Source: Pirellulales bacterium
GTDB lineage: Bacteria; Planctomycetota; Planctomycetia; Pirellulales; DATAWG01
Assembly: GCA_036267355.1 (NCBI GenBank)
Contig: DATAWG010000034.1
Coordinates: forward strand, 1 to 64,000
Direction: 5' to 3'
Length of the DNA stretch: 64,000 nucleotides
Below the pieces are notes generated by a model. That model did no database searches. It saw nothing but the letters and a program-made list of their open reading frames with translations, and was not told where the DNA came from. The position numbers and the translations under genes were made by a program. Positions within the stretch are counted from its first letter, which is position 1. Each line of letters begins with the position of its first letter. Shown piece by piece: positions 34,501-42,903 of the stretch.

Positions 34501-35430
34501 ATGAAGGCGCAGCGGCTGACCGATCAATTTCAGAAAATCATCGATCTCGCCGGAAGATTGGCCGGTTTGGTGGCTGCCGACGCGCTGCTGGTGCTCCTCG
34601 AAGCTCCGACGGAATGGGACCAACTGAAGCTGCTGGTGGGCGACGGAAAGGTGCTCGTGGCCGCCGACACCACGGAGCAGCTCGAGGGGGCGGCCGATGC
34701 CGGCCTCGCGACGGTCGTGCTCAACATGGTCGACAGCCCGATCTATGAAAAGCTGACCCAGGCGCTGTTGGAAAGCGTCGCCGACGACATTCTCACCCCG
34801 GGAGCACGTGTCGTGGCGATGTATAGCGGTTTCGATGCCGGCACGATCGATTCCATCAGCGTTATCAATTTGAGCGAGCGGCTCGAACGACTCACCGCCC
34901 GCGACCTGCGGCAGATCGAAACACACGTCCCGCTCGACACGCTCAAAACCGTGGTCGATCTGGCGGTCGAAATCGGCCGCGAGGGACGCGAAGGGAAACC
35001 GGTCGGAACGCTGTTCGTGATCGGCGACACGCGCAAGGTGCTGGCAATGAGCCATCCGACCGGTTTCGATCCGGTGCGTGGCTATGGCCGAAAGGAACGC
35101 AACCTGAGCGATCCGCGTGTTCGCGAAGGCCTCAAGGAAGTCGCTCAGATGGATGGAGCATTCATTATCACGCCCGACGGCACCGTCGAGGCCGCCAATC
35201 GCTACATCGATGCCCCGGCGACGAACATCACGCTCTCGAAGGGCCTCGGCGCTCGGCACTGGGCAGCCGCCGCGATCACACGAGCGACCAAGAGCGTCGC
35301 CGTGGCGGTAAGCGAATCGAACGGCACCGTGCGCATCTTTCAAAACGGCGAAGTGATTCTGCGCATCGAGCCATTCCGCCGCCCGATGAAATGGAAAGAT
35401 TTCGAATACGAACCGCCGGCGGCGGATTAG
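34501..35430 (+). CDS. DacZ-like diadenylate cyclase candidate
   Basis: A 309-residue cytosolic protein. The C-terminal half carries the DAC (DisA_N) nucleotide-binding motifs: DGAFIITPDG (DGA at residues 218-220) and GLGARHWAAAAIT (R252-H253), used to make cyclic di-AMP from ATP. The N-terminal half (about 1-150) is an alpha/beta domain resembling the pyruvate-kinase C-terminal domain found in archaeal DacZ. There is no transmembrane segment (unlike CdaA) and no DNA-binding tail (unlike DisA). Activity is inferred. ATG at 34501 is preferred to an upstream TTG at 34483. Confidence 0.75.
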   Translation: MKAQRLTDQFQKIIDLAGRLAGLVAADALLVLLEAPTEWDQLKLLVGDGKVLVAADTTEQLEGAADAGLATVVLNMVDSPIYEKLTQALLESVADDILTPGARVVAMYSGFDAGTIDSISVINLSERLERLTARDLRQIETHVPLDTLKTVVDLAVEIGREGREGKPVGTLFVIGDTRKVLAMSHPTGFDPVRGYGRKERNLSDPRVREGLKEVAQMDGAFIITPDGTVEAANRYIDAPATNITLSKGLGARHWAAAAITRATKSVAVAVSESNGTVRIFQNGEVILRIEPFRRPMKWKDFEYEPPAAD

Positions 35431-35433
35431 GGA

Positions 35434-35486
35434 CGAGTGGCGAGGGACGAGTGGCGAGGGACGGGGGACGGGGGACGAGGGACGAG
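35434..35486. repeat. Low-complexity GGACGAG direct repeats
   Basis: GGGACGAGTGGCGAGGGACG-type units repeat just after the DAC gene; a similar pyrimidine-rich CCTCGTCCCTCGTCCC tract lies near 34375-34400. No coding frame runs through. Confidence 0.55.
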
Positions 35487-35552
35487 TACGGGAGCAGCGA
35501 AACCGGCCGCCGTTCGTCATTCGTGCTTCGTCATTCGTCATTTCCTTGCCGG

Positions 35553-37022
35553 TCATTTCCCGCCCTTCATGGTGACCTCGTACACGGCGTTGATGTTCGA
35601 TCCATAGCTGCCGCTCTTGCCGGGGGCGGGTTCGCCGCGGAGCGTGGCCGTCGTGCCGTTGAGCCGGTAGCTGAATGGCTTGCCGGAAACGGGATCGAGC
35701 GGAATCGGCGCTGGCGCATTATCAAGCCGCTCGGGCAAATGGCCGTCGTGATCGGCCCCATACATCCGCAGCGCTTCGATCGAGCGCAATAGCGCGATCC
35801 GCTGCTCAAGCCGGACTTGCACTGTTCGCACCCTGATGGTTGGCAAAAAGAAGTTGGCCGACACGGCCCCGAGCGCTTGCGGATCGTTGTGCTTCTCTCG
35901 ATTCGCTGCCAGGACCGTTTCCATCTGCGAATAGGGGAGCGTCATAGCTTTCATGTCGTCGTCGCGGAGGCGGTGAAAGGCGATGATTTCATCCGCGAGA
36001 AGTACTTGCAGGGGCGGAAACCTATCGAGTTGTTTCGCGTCGAAGCCCGCCTCGCCGAGGCGCTTGCGAGCGGCAGCCAAGACGACTTCATCCTTGGCCC
36101 CTGTTTCGACCGTTTCGCGAATTTCTTTGCCATTGCCCGAACTCAGTTTCACGAGTTCGTCGAGCCGATCCAAGCTCTTTTGCACTTGGGCATCGCTTAG
36201 CGGCGATCGGGTTTCGAGCGGAGCCAGCTCGCTTTCGAACATTGTCCGCTCTCCTTGAAGGCCCTTGGAAATGCCGACCAGCGGCGAAGGAAGGCCGGAG
36301 AGGGCCCAATACAGATTCGGAGCGTCCGGCTGCTGGATCATTTCCTCCAGCGGCTCGATTGCCGATCCGCAAACTGCCATGCCGACCAGATTGCCGACCA
36401 GCGTGGGATGGTCAGACAGGTGCCGCGAAAGAGCCAACATCGTCTTAGCCGTGACGATCGCTTTGTCGAAGTGTCCAGCGGCGACTTCGGAGCGGAACCG
36501 CACTTCCAAGGCTCGTCCGAGAAGGCGCATTTCCTGGACGTCGGGCAGCAGCAAATAGGGTCCATCGGTTTTCAGTTGCCGTAGGACCTGCCAATCAGGC
36601 GCGTTGAGCCGAGCGGCGTAATCGGCTTGGCGAAGCGCGCTGCCGCCATAATTTCCGATTTTCGCGAGCGGCAATTCCGCGAGCGGCATCGCAAGCCACT
36701 TCTCTCGCTCCGCCTCCGACTCTTTGCTGAAGAAAAACGCATTTTCCTCCATGAAACATTTCAAATATCCCTGAACGGGGTTCCCTTGGTTCATCTCCGC
36801 AAGCTCGGGCAGCAGTTGATATTTCAAAGCCGGAATTGGGGCGGCCATCGGATGCACGGTGATCCGGATCACCGTTTCAGCACTCTCCGACTGCTGCGCA
36901 GCGGCCGGCGCCGTCGCAACGGGCTTCGTGGGCGGCTCCGTTTTCTTCGGCTCGTCGGCAGCCCCCGCGCTCGGCATCGCGAACAACAAAACCAGCGTGG
37001 CAAATGTTCGACGCATGGACAT
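35553..37022 (-). CDS. Large secreted protein of an ECF sigma operon
   Basis: A 489-residue exported protein with a signal peptide (cut near residue 22) and an Ala/Thr/Pro-rich linker. The mature part is mainly helical with no catalytic motif. Near the C-terminus a helix (RIALLRSIEALRMYGADHDGHLPE) followed by PLDPVSGKPFSYRLNG resembles the major-pilin-like ending seen in planctomycete secreted proteins. Function is unknown. It lies 22 bases after the small membrane protein and in line with the sigma factor gene, so it is probably part of that regulon. Confidence 0.72.
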   Translation of the reverse strand: MSMRRTFATLVLLFAMPSAGAADEPKKTEPPTKPVATAPAAAQQSESAETVIRITVHPMAAPIPALKYQLLPELAEMNQGNPVQGYLKCFMEENAFFFSKESEAEREKWLAMPLAELPLAKIGNYGGSALRQADYAARLNAPDWQVLRQLKTDGPYLLLPDVQEMRLLGRALEVRFRSEVAAGHFDKAIVTAKTMLALSRHLSDHPTLVGNLVGMAVCGSAIEPLEEMIQQPDAPNLYWALSGLPSPLVGISKGLQGERTMFESELAPLETRSPLSDAQVQKSLDRLDELVKLSSGNGKEIRETVETGAKDEVVLAAARKRLGEAGFDAKQLDRFPPLQVLLADEIIAFHRLRDDDMKAMTLPYSQMETVLAANREKHNDPQALGAVSANFFLPTIRVRTVQVRLEQRIALLRSIEALRMYGADHDGHLPERLDNAPAPIPLDPVSGKPFSYRLNGTTATLRGEPAPGKSGSYGSNINAVYEVTMKGGK

Positions 37023-37043
37023 TTCCTTTTTCGGGTTGCGATT

Positions 37044-37454
37044 TCAATTCAGCAATGTCGGCGAAGCGACCGCAAACGCACGCAACGGCGGGTCATCGGG
37101 CACCAGCGCCTCGTTGGATTCCTTCGGCGCCGGCATACGCTCGCCGGCAAGCAGGCTTTCGCGGAGCTGTAGCCATTCACTCGGAAGCGGAGCCGTCGTT
37201 CCACGTTCCACTTGCTCTGGCCGATCGCTCGCAATTCGCACTTGGTTCGATGGCCGCGAGGCCGCCGGATGAGGCCCGAGAAACGCGAGCGTGAGCAGTT
37301 GCCCAGCGACCAGAATTCCGGTCATCGCCTTCCAGCCCCGGTTTTTTCCGGCCGACCGGCGGCCAGCCGCGAAAATCAGCGCGTCGCGATCGATCTTGCC
37401 GCGATTCGGCGTGAGACGGCTCAAACGATCGATCGCGGAGTCTTGTTCGTTCAT
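37044..37454 (-). CDS. Small membrane protein, possible anti-sigma factor
   Basis: A 136-residue protein with a cytosolic N-terminal region (about 1-42), one transmembrane segment (about 43-60, KAMTGILVAGQLLTLAFLG) and a short outer region. This layout and its position after an ECF sigma gene suggest it restrains the sigma factor, though no zinc-binding HxxxCxxC motif is visible. Its ATG overlaps the stop codon of the sigma gene by four bases, so translation is coupled. Confidence 0.6.
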   Translation of the reverse strand: MNEQDSAIDRLSRLTPNRGKIDRDALIFAAGRRSAGKNRGWKAMTGILVAGQLLTLAFLGPHPAASRPSNQVRIASDRPEQVERGTTAPLPSEWLQLRESLLAGERMPAPKESNEALVPDDPPLRAFAVASPTLLN

Positions 37455-37918
37455 GGCAAATTCAACTCCTTGCGCAACGCTTCGACGCCGCTTGAAAAAC
37501 GGCGAAAGGCAGTGCTCTGCGAGCAGCCGGCGATTTCCGCGATTTCTTCGAACCCCAGTCCGCCCCATAGCCGGGCCACGATCACTTCCCGCTGGTCCAG
37601 CGGCAATGTTTGCAAGGCATTCACGGCAGCCCCGGCCGTCAGCCCGTTCGTCTCATCTTCGACAAACCAACGGTCCGGCCGGGCTGCAGCCGCCTCGCGC
37701 CGCTGCCGGCGCCGCGACTGTCGCGATGCATCGATGGCCGCATTTCGCACGACTCGAAACAACCAAGCCACCGCGTTTTCAGGTTGCCGCCGAGCAGCGA
37801 CGAGTTTCAAAAACGCTTCCTGCACGATATCCTCGGGCGAATCGCACCATTGCCGGGCGTAAAGAATGAGCGCCGCGCAATGGTCGTCCAGCAGGCGGGC
37901 AAAATCGTGCGGTGTCAT
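37451..37918 (-). CDS. ECF-family RNA polymerase sigma factor
   Basis: A 155-residue group IV sigma factor with only regions 2 and 4: LLDDHCAALILYARQWCDSPEDIVQEAFLKLV (region 2, including the DIVQEAF core) and LPLDQREVIVARLWGGLGFEEIAEIAGCSQSTAFRRF (region 4 helix-turn-helix). The intervening segment is Arg-rich. Two genes follow in the same operon, a one-pass membrane protein and a secreted protein. The gene on the other side is transcribed divergently, with only about 20 bases between the two coding starts. Confidence 0.92.
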   Translation of the reverse strand: MTPHDFARLLDDHCAALILYARQWCDSPEDIVQEAFLKLVAARRQPENAVAWLFRVVRNAAIDASRQSRRRQRREAAAARPDRWFVEDETNGLTAGAAVNALQTLPLDQREVIVARLWGGLGFEEIAEIAGCSQSTAFRRFSSGVEALRKELNLP

Positions 37919-37938
37919 TTACTTATTATGACGACGCC

Positions 37939-39129
37939 ATGCCAAAAATATTCCGCCGCTACCGGAAGGATCCACTCTATCCGACCTATCCGCGCGTGCG
38001 AAGCTTCGTCATCCACCGGATCGCTCCACTCGGCGGCGATTCGGCGCTCCTCGTCGATCGATTGAACCGCGAGAGCGATCCAATGATCCGCCAGGCTCTG
38101 ATTCTAGCGCTCGGCGAATTCACGAAGGATCAGTTGAGCGATGCGGGGCGGCAAGCCCTGATCGAACCATTGGCTGCCATCTATCGTCAGACGGCCGAGT
38201 CCGGTTTGCGCGGCGCGGCGGAATGGCTGCTGCGCCATTGGGGGCACGAAGATCGCCTCGCCGAAATCGACCACGAATTGATCGGCCAGCATCCGGAAGG
38301 ACAGTCGTGGTATGTGAACAGCCAGAGCCAAACGATGGTGATCGTGCATGTCCCCGGCGACGTGCAAATCGGCTCGCCCAAGTCGGAGCCGAATCGAGAG
38401 ACCGGCAATGTCGAGCTGCTCAAGACCGTGAAAATCGACTATTCATTTGCCATCGCCGCACACGATGTAACCGTTGCCGACTTCCTGAAATTTCTGAAAT
38501 CGCCGAATCAGTATAAGCCCGACGAGATACATTTGGCGAAAACCGACGGCGGTGCGATCGACACGCGATGCCCGGCCAATGGAGTGTCGTGGTATCAGGC
38601 CGCGGCCTATTGCAACTGGCTCAGCGCGGAAGAAAAACTCCAGCCGTGCTACCAGCCGAACAAAGACGGCCGGTTCGCAGCGGGCATGCAACCGTTCGAC
38701 GATTATCTCAAGCGCGCCGGCTATCGGCTCCCCACCGAAGCGGAATGGGAATGCGCTGCCCGGGCCGGCACGAGCACCAGCCACTATTACGGCCAGGCCG
38801 ACGAATTGCTGCCGAAATACGCGTGGTACGGCGCCAATTCGGCGGGCCACCTTTGGCCGGTCGGGCTGCTGAAGCCGAACGATTGGGGCTTGTTCGACAC
38901 ATTGGGCAACGCGCTCGAATGGTGCCAGGATTATTTCGACCATGGGGACCTGGCGTTCGTCGGCAAGATCGACCCCTCGCCGGTCATTAGCGGCCAGATT
39001 CGGGTCGCGCGGGGCGAAAAGTTTCTTAGCGAACTGCCGAATGTCCGCATGGCCCGCCGCGATCTGAAGCATCCTCCGGAAAGCGAAGACTTCATCCTCG
39101 GCTTCCGCCCAGCCCGCACCATGCAATAG
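37939..39129 (+). CDS. FGE-like (SUMF1-domain) protein, probably 5'-truncated
   Basis: A 396-residue protein with a HEAT-like N-terminal part (about 1-110) and a formylglycine-generating-enzyme-like domain (about 125-390): WYVNSQSQTMVIVHVPGDVQIGSP, PANGVSWYQAAAYCNWLS, YRLPTEAEWECAARAGTSTSHYYG and GFRPARTM. It lacks the catalytic Cys pair of true FGE; the corresponding region reads GEKFLSELPNVRMARRD. In relatives this part follows a Ser/Thr kinase or larger N-terminal region; here the frame opens only 20 bases from the sigma gene start, so the gene may be a remnant. It is unlikely to mature the sulfatase encoded downstream. An alternative GTG start at 37912 overlaps the sigma gene. Confidence 0.62.
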   Translation: MPKIFRRYRKDPLYPTYPRVRSFVIHRIAPLGGDSALLVDRLNRESDPMIRQALILALGEFTKDQLSDAGRQALIEPLAAIYRQTAESGLRGAAEWLLRHWGHEDRLAEIDHELIGQHPEGQSWYVNSQSQTMVIVHVPGDVQIGSPKSEPNRETGNVELLKTVKIDYSFAIAAHDVTVADFLKFLKSPNQYKPDEIHLAKTDGGAIDTRCPANGVSWYQAAAYCNWLSAEEKLQPCYQPNKDGRFAAGMQPFDDYLKRAGYRLPTEAEWECAARAGTSTSHYYGQADELLPKYAWYGANSAGHLWPVGLLKPNDWGLFDTLGNALEWCQDYFDHGDLAFVGKIDPSPVISGQIRVARGEKFLSELPNVRMARRDLKHPPESEDFILGFRPARTMQ

Positions 39130-39235
39130 ACGAATCGGCCCGCGTCGCCAAATTCGACCGAGTGTGGTCAAAAAGGGTTCAGACGTGGAACTCCCCCCTA
39201 GGCCGGCCTAGTCCGGCGGCGGCGTGCCATCCTTG

Positions 39236-39264
39236 TTGTCGCTCGGCGCAACGACTGCTATAGT
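39236..39264 (+). promoter_or_regulatory. Sigma-70-like promoter for the Sua5 fusion gene
   Basis: TTGTCG at 39236-39241 and TATAGT at 39259-39264 with a 17-base spacer. Transcription would start near 39271, about 95 bases before the ATG. Confidence 0.6.
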
Positions 39265-39366
39265 AAAGTATTAGGGTTGATCGCCGGCAAAGCGGGGGCG
39301 CGGAGTCTTAGCACGCCGCTGGTGGCGAGCCGGCCCCGACGCTGCGAGACACACAAGGATTCGTCG

Positions 39367-40491
39367 ATGCCTCCGGTCGTGCTTGATATTCGCAACGCCG
39401 AAGATTCGCGCGATGTCGTGCATCGGGCCGTGCAGGCGCTCGCCGAGGGGCACGTGATTGCGCTGCCGACCGAAACGGTCTATTCCCTAGCCGCCAGCGC
39501 GCTCGACGAAACGGCCGTGGCCAAACTGCTCGTGGCCAAGCGGCGGGCGGCAAGTGTTCGCCCACTCACCTTGGCCGTGAAAAGCGCCGACGATGCGCTC
39601 GACTACGTGCCACAGATGAGCGGGCTCGCGCAGCGGCTGGCTCGCCGCTGCTGGCCGGGCCCAGTGACGCTCGTTTGCCGCGACGATCATCCGGCCAGCG
39701 TGTTGACGCAGCTGGCCCCGGCCGTGCGCCAGGCAGTGGTGCCGTCGGGAGCGGTCGGACTGCGTGTGCCGGCCCATCCTTTTTTTCTCGATGTGATGCG
39801 GCTCTTGGCCGGGCCACTGGCCATTTCCAGCGCGAATCGCAGCGGGCAACCGGAATCGAAAGCGGCTTCGGAAGTCGTGCGGGCTTTGGGCGACGACGTG
39901 GCCATGGTGCTGGACGACGGCGAAAGCCGTTTCGGATCGTGCTCGAGCGTGGTGAAGGTCGAAAACGGGCGGCTCGAACTGCTCCGGCCAGGCGTTGTTT
40001 CCGAGCAAACGCTGCGGCGGCTGTCGAACCTCGTGATTCTATTGATCTGCACCGGCAATACCTGCCGCAGCCCCATGGCCGAGATCATCGCCCGGCAAAT
40101 CCTGGCTGAGCGGTTGGGCTGCGAGGCGGACGATTTGGAAGACCGCGGGATCACGGTGCAATCGGCCGGTTTGTCGGCGATGAGCGGCGGCGGAGCGGCC
40201 TGCGAGGCCGTCGATGTGATGGCGGAAATGGGGCTCGATCTTTCGGCGCACGAGAGCCGCCCGCTCGGCGATCGTCTGGTGCGATTTGCCGATGTGATTT
40301 GGACGATGACGCGGATGCATCGGCAATCGGTGTTGGCCCGCTGGCCCGAGGCCGCGCGGCGCACCGAATTGCTGGCCCTCGATCAGACGGACATTCCCGA
40401 CCCGATCGGCAGTTCGCAGGATGTGTATCGCGCGTGTGCCAAGCAATTGCACAAAGAGTTGTCGGACAGGCTTTCCAAGTTGGAATTGTGA
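39367..40491 (+). CDS. Sua5/YrdC - low-Mr protein tyrosine phosphatase fusion
   Basis: A 374-residue two-domain protein. Residues 1-215 form a YrdC-type L-threonylcarbamoyladenylate synthase, which makes the precursor for the t6A37 tRNA modification (LPTETVYSLAASAL, PLTLAV, RRCWPGPVTLV, GAVGLRVPAHP, LAISSANRSG). Residues 222-374 form a low-molecular-weight phosphatase with P-loop CTGNTCRS (Cys228, Arg234) and acid-base DIPDP near residue 343. In Bacillus the same domains are separate genes (ywlC and ywlE) next to rpiB (ywlF); here they are fused and rpiB follows, so the arrangement is conserved. ATG at 39367 is chosen because upstream sequence is untypical. Confidence 0.92.
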   Translation: MPPVVLDIRNAEDSRDVVHRAVQALAEGHVIALPTETVYSLAASALDETAVAKLLVAKRRAASVRPLTLAVKSADDALDYVPQMSGLAQRLARRCWPGPVTLVCRDDHPASVLTQLAPAVRQAVVPSGAVGLRVPAHPFFLDVMRLLAGPLAISSANRSGQPESKAASEVVRALGDDVAMVLDDGESRFGSCSSVVKVENGRLELLRPGVVSEQTLRRLSNLVILLICTGNTCRSPMAEIIARQILAERLGCEADDLEDRGITVQSAGLSAMSGGGAACEAVDVMAEMGLDLSAHESRPLGDRLVRFADVIWTMTRMHRQSVLARWPEAARRTELLALDQTDIPDPIGSSQDVYRACAKQLHKELSDRLSKLEL

Positions 40492-40646
40492 TTCCCCCAT
40501 CGCCCGTTTCCAGGGTCCGCAACGCGAGCAAGGATAGGTTTTTTCGAATGGTTTGCTCGCCGTGTGCCAATTCACTGGTCCATGGTCAACGAGAACCGGC
40601 CATGCCTTGATTTGGACCGGCGGTGTTTTGAATAGAGAACGAAATC

Positions 40647-41105
40647 ATGCGAGTGGCTCTCGGCAGTGATCATCGCGGCGTGCATGTGAAATCGAAGCTC
40701 TTGGAGCTTTTGACGCGGCTCGGGCATTCTGTCGAGGATGTCGGCAGCAGTTCGACCGAAAGTTGCGATTATCCCGACGTGGCGGCGAAGGTGGCCCGGA
40801 AAATCTCTGCCGGCGACGCCGATCGCGGCATTCTCATCTGTGGCACCGGGCTGGGAATGTGTATCGCCGCGAATAAATTTCCCGGCGTGCGTGCCGCTCC
40901 CTGTCACGACGATCTGACGGCCGAATTGAGCCGCCGCCACAACGATCTCAACGTCCTCTGCCTTTCGGCCGATTTGCTGGGCGAACGGCTGATCGATCGC
41001 ATGGTCGAAATCTGGCTGGACACGCCCTTCGAAGGGGGCCGGCATGCGCGGCGGGTCGAAAAAATCGCCGCTCTCGAAGCAGAGGCCGCCGGCCGGCAAT
41101 CATGA
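40647..41105 (+). CDS. rpiB: Ribose-5-phosphate isomerase B
   Basis: RpiB interconverts ribose 5-phosphate and ribulose 5-phosphate. The 152 residues include the N-terminal MRVALGSDHRGVHVK (D8, H9), the active-site Cys65 in ILICGTGLGMCIAANK, and RRHNDLNVLCLSADLLG. The protein is full length. It follows the Sua5/phosphatase fusion, an arrangement also seen in Firmicutes. Confidence 0.94.
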   Translation: MRVALGSDHRGVHVKSKLLELLTRLGHSVEDVGSSSTESCDYPDVAAKVARKISAGDADRGILICGTGLGMCIAANKFPGVRAAPCHDDLTAELSRRHNDLNVLCLSADLLGERLIDRMVEIWLDTPFEGGRHARRVEKIAALEAEAAGRQS

Positions 41106-41199
41106 TCGGTTGGCGGATCGCCAACCGGCAACTCGGCGACCCGGCCGACTGTCGGGCGAGCCACGCGCGAACCGACGGATTGCGGCAGATAAACCTGCC

Positions 41200-41227
41200 T
41201 TGACACAAATCGGGAAATCGACACAAT
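41200..41227 (+). promoter_or_regulatory. Sigma-70-like promoter for murE
   Basis: A perfect TTGACA at 41200-41205 and CACAAT at 41222-41227 with a 16-base spacer. The -10 match is weak but the position, about 115 bases before the ATG, is suitable. Confidence 0.45.
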
Positions 41228-41342
41228 CCGCCCCACTCTTCGTTGGCGGAACCACAGGAAGTGGGCTCCCGCCCGCGGACGACCCATTCCAAAAGGCGGC
41301 GCCGAACCCGATCGGCGACGCGAGGCAAGGAGGCCTTGCGAT

Positions 41343-42863
41343 ATGCCCCAGTGGACCCCCCTTACGCGCTCAATCAGCCTGCGCCAACTTTTCCCCAAGG
41401 CAAAGTTCTTCGGCGCCGACGACATCATCGTCTCCAGCATTGCCGGCGACTGGCAGGAAGTTGCCGAGGGAGACCTGTTCGCCGCTCTGGTCGGCTCACG
41501 CGCCGACGGCCATCATCATGTCGACGACGCCCTGCGCCACGGAGCGACCGCCGTTCTCGCCGAACGCTTCGTGCCCACGGGCGGTCTGCCGCTCTGCGTC
41601 GTGCCCGACACTCGCGTTGCCTTCGCCCGCATCGCTCAGGCGCTGGTCGATAATCCGAGCCGGCGGCTGAAAGTGATCGGCGTCACAGGCACAAGCGGCA
41701 AGACGACCACGAGCTGGTTGATCCGCGGCATTCTCGAAGCGGCCGGCCACGCGACCGGCATGCTCGGGACCATCGAGCTGAGCGACGGCCAGTGGTCGTC
41801 TCCCTCGCCGGAAACGACGCCATCGGCCGCCGTGCTCGCGCAGTGGCTTAGCCGCATGGAATCGGTCGGCTGCTCGCATGCCGTAATGGAAATTTCGAGC
41901 GAAGCGCTGAGCCAAGGGCGCATCGAAGGAATCGAGCTGCATGCGGCGTGCATCACCAATGTTCGCCGCAATCATCTCGATATCCACAACACCCTGGCCA
42001 ACTATCGCTCGGCAAAAGCGAAAATCTTCAGCTACCTGGCGACCGATGGCTTCGCCGTGCTCAATGCCGACGATCCGGTCGCCGCAAGTTTTGCCTCCGC
42101 CGTGACGGCTCCGCTGCTCACGGCCGGCATGCGGGCGATGGCCGAGGTGACGGCCGAAGTGGTCGATCGATCGATGAGCGAACAAACATTTCTGCTCACC
42201 GCCGGCTGCGACACGGTTGCCGTGCGCACGCGCATGATTGGCGACCATCATGTGTCGAACTGCTTGATCGCAGCGACCACGGGCTTGGTGTGGGGATTCG
42301 AACTGTCGGAAATCGCTCGCGGATTGGAACGCGTCGAAAAAGTGCCCGGCCGCATGGAGCGGATCGAATGCGGGCAGTCGTTCGGAGTGTTTGTCGATTA
42401 TGCTCGCACATCCGACGCCCTAGCCGCCGCGCTCGACACGCTTCGCGAAGTAACGCCGGGCCGAGTGATTTGCGTGTTCGGCGCCGAAGGGGAACAGGAT
42501 CGCGACCAACGCCCGCTGCTGGCGGCCGAAGTCGAACGCCAATCCGATCTGGCCGTGCTAACCCAGACCAATCCGCGTTGCGAGCCCCCAACGCGAATCC
42601 TGCGCGACGTGCTTCGCGGCTTCGAGCGGCCCAACATCGTCGAAGTGATTCCCGACCGGACTGATGCAATCGGCTGGGCCCTCTCGCAAGCCGAAGCGGG
42701 CGATTGCGTGTTGATCGCCGGCCGCGGCCATGAAGAGCAGCAGTTCGTTGGCAATCGGCGCCTGGCAATCGACGATCGGCAATCGGCTCGGCAATGGCTG
42801 TACAGCCACGGCCTTTCGACCGAGATGCTGGTGCCGGCATGGCAGCGGCAAAGAGCGGCGTAA
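41343..42863 (+). CDS. murE: Divergent MurE-type UDP-MurNAc-peptide ligase
   Basis: MurE adds the third residue to the UDP-MurNAc dipeptide in peptidoglycan synthesis. The 506 residues show the Mur-ligase layout: an N-terminal substrate domain (1-110), the ATP loop GVTGTSGKTTT (about 117-127), ETTPSA, the NYRSAKAKIF region with the carbamylated Lys, and a C-terminal domain. Several usually fixed motifs differ: LDIHNT for the typical LDFHGT, DYARTSDALA for DYAHTPD, CVFGAEGEQDRDQRP for FGCGGDRDRTKRP, and TQTNPRCEPP for SDNPR at the residue-three specificity loop. As I recall some of these changes recur in planctomycetes. Specificity for meso-diaminopimelate is thus probable but not proved. murF follows by 40 bases. 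Confidence 0.85.
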   Translation: MPQWTPLTRSISLRQLFPKAKFFGADDIIVSSIAGDWQEVAEGDLFAALVGSRADGHHHVDDALRHGATAVLAERFVPTGGLPLCVVPDTRVAFARIAQALVDNPSRRLKVIGVTGTSGKTTTSWLIRGILEAAGHATGMLGTIELSDGQWSSPSPETTPSAAVLAQWLSRMESVGCSHAVMEISSEALSQGRIEGIELHAACITNVRRNHLDIHNTLANYRSAKAKIFSYLATDGFAVLNADDPVAASFASAVTAPLLTAGMRAMAEVTAEVVDRSMSEQTFLLTAGCDTVAVRTRMIGDHHVSNCLIAATTGLVWGFELSEIARGLERVEKVPGRMERIECGQSFGVFVDYARTSDALAAALDTLREVTPGRVICVFGAEGEQDRDQRPLLAAEVERQSDLAVLTQTNPRCEPPTRILRDVLRGFERPNIVEVIPDRTDAIGWALSQAEAGDCVLIAGRGHEEQQFVGNRRLAIDDRQSARQWLYSHGLSTEMLVPAWQRQRAA

Positions 42864-42903
42864 CAAGAAGAATTTCCGACATCCCGAACGCTGCCCTAGG
42901 CAC

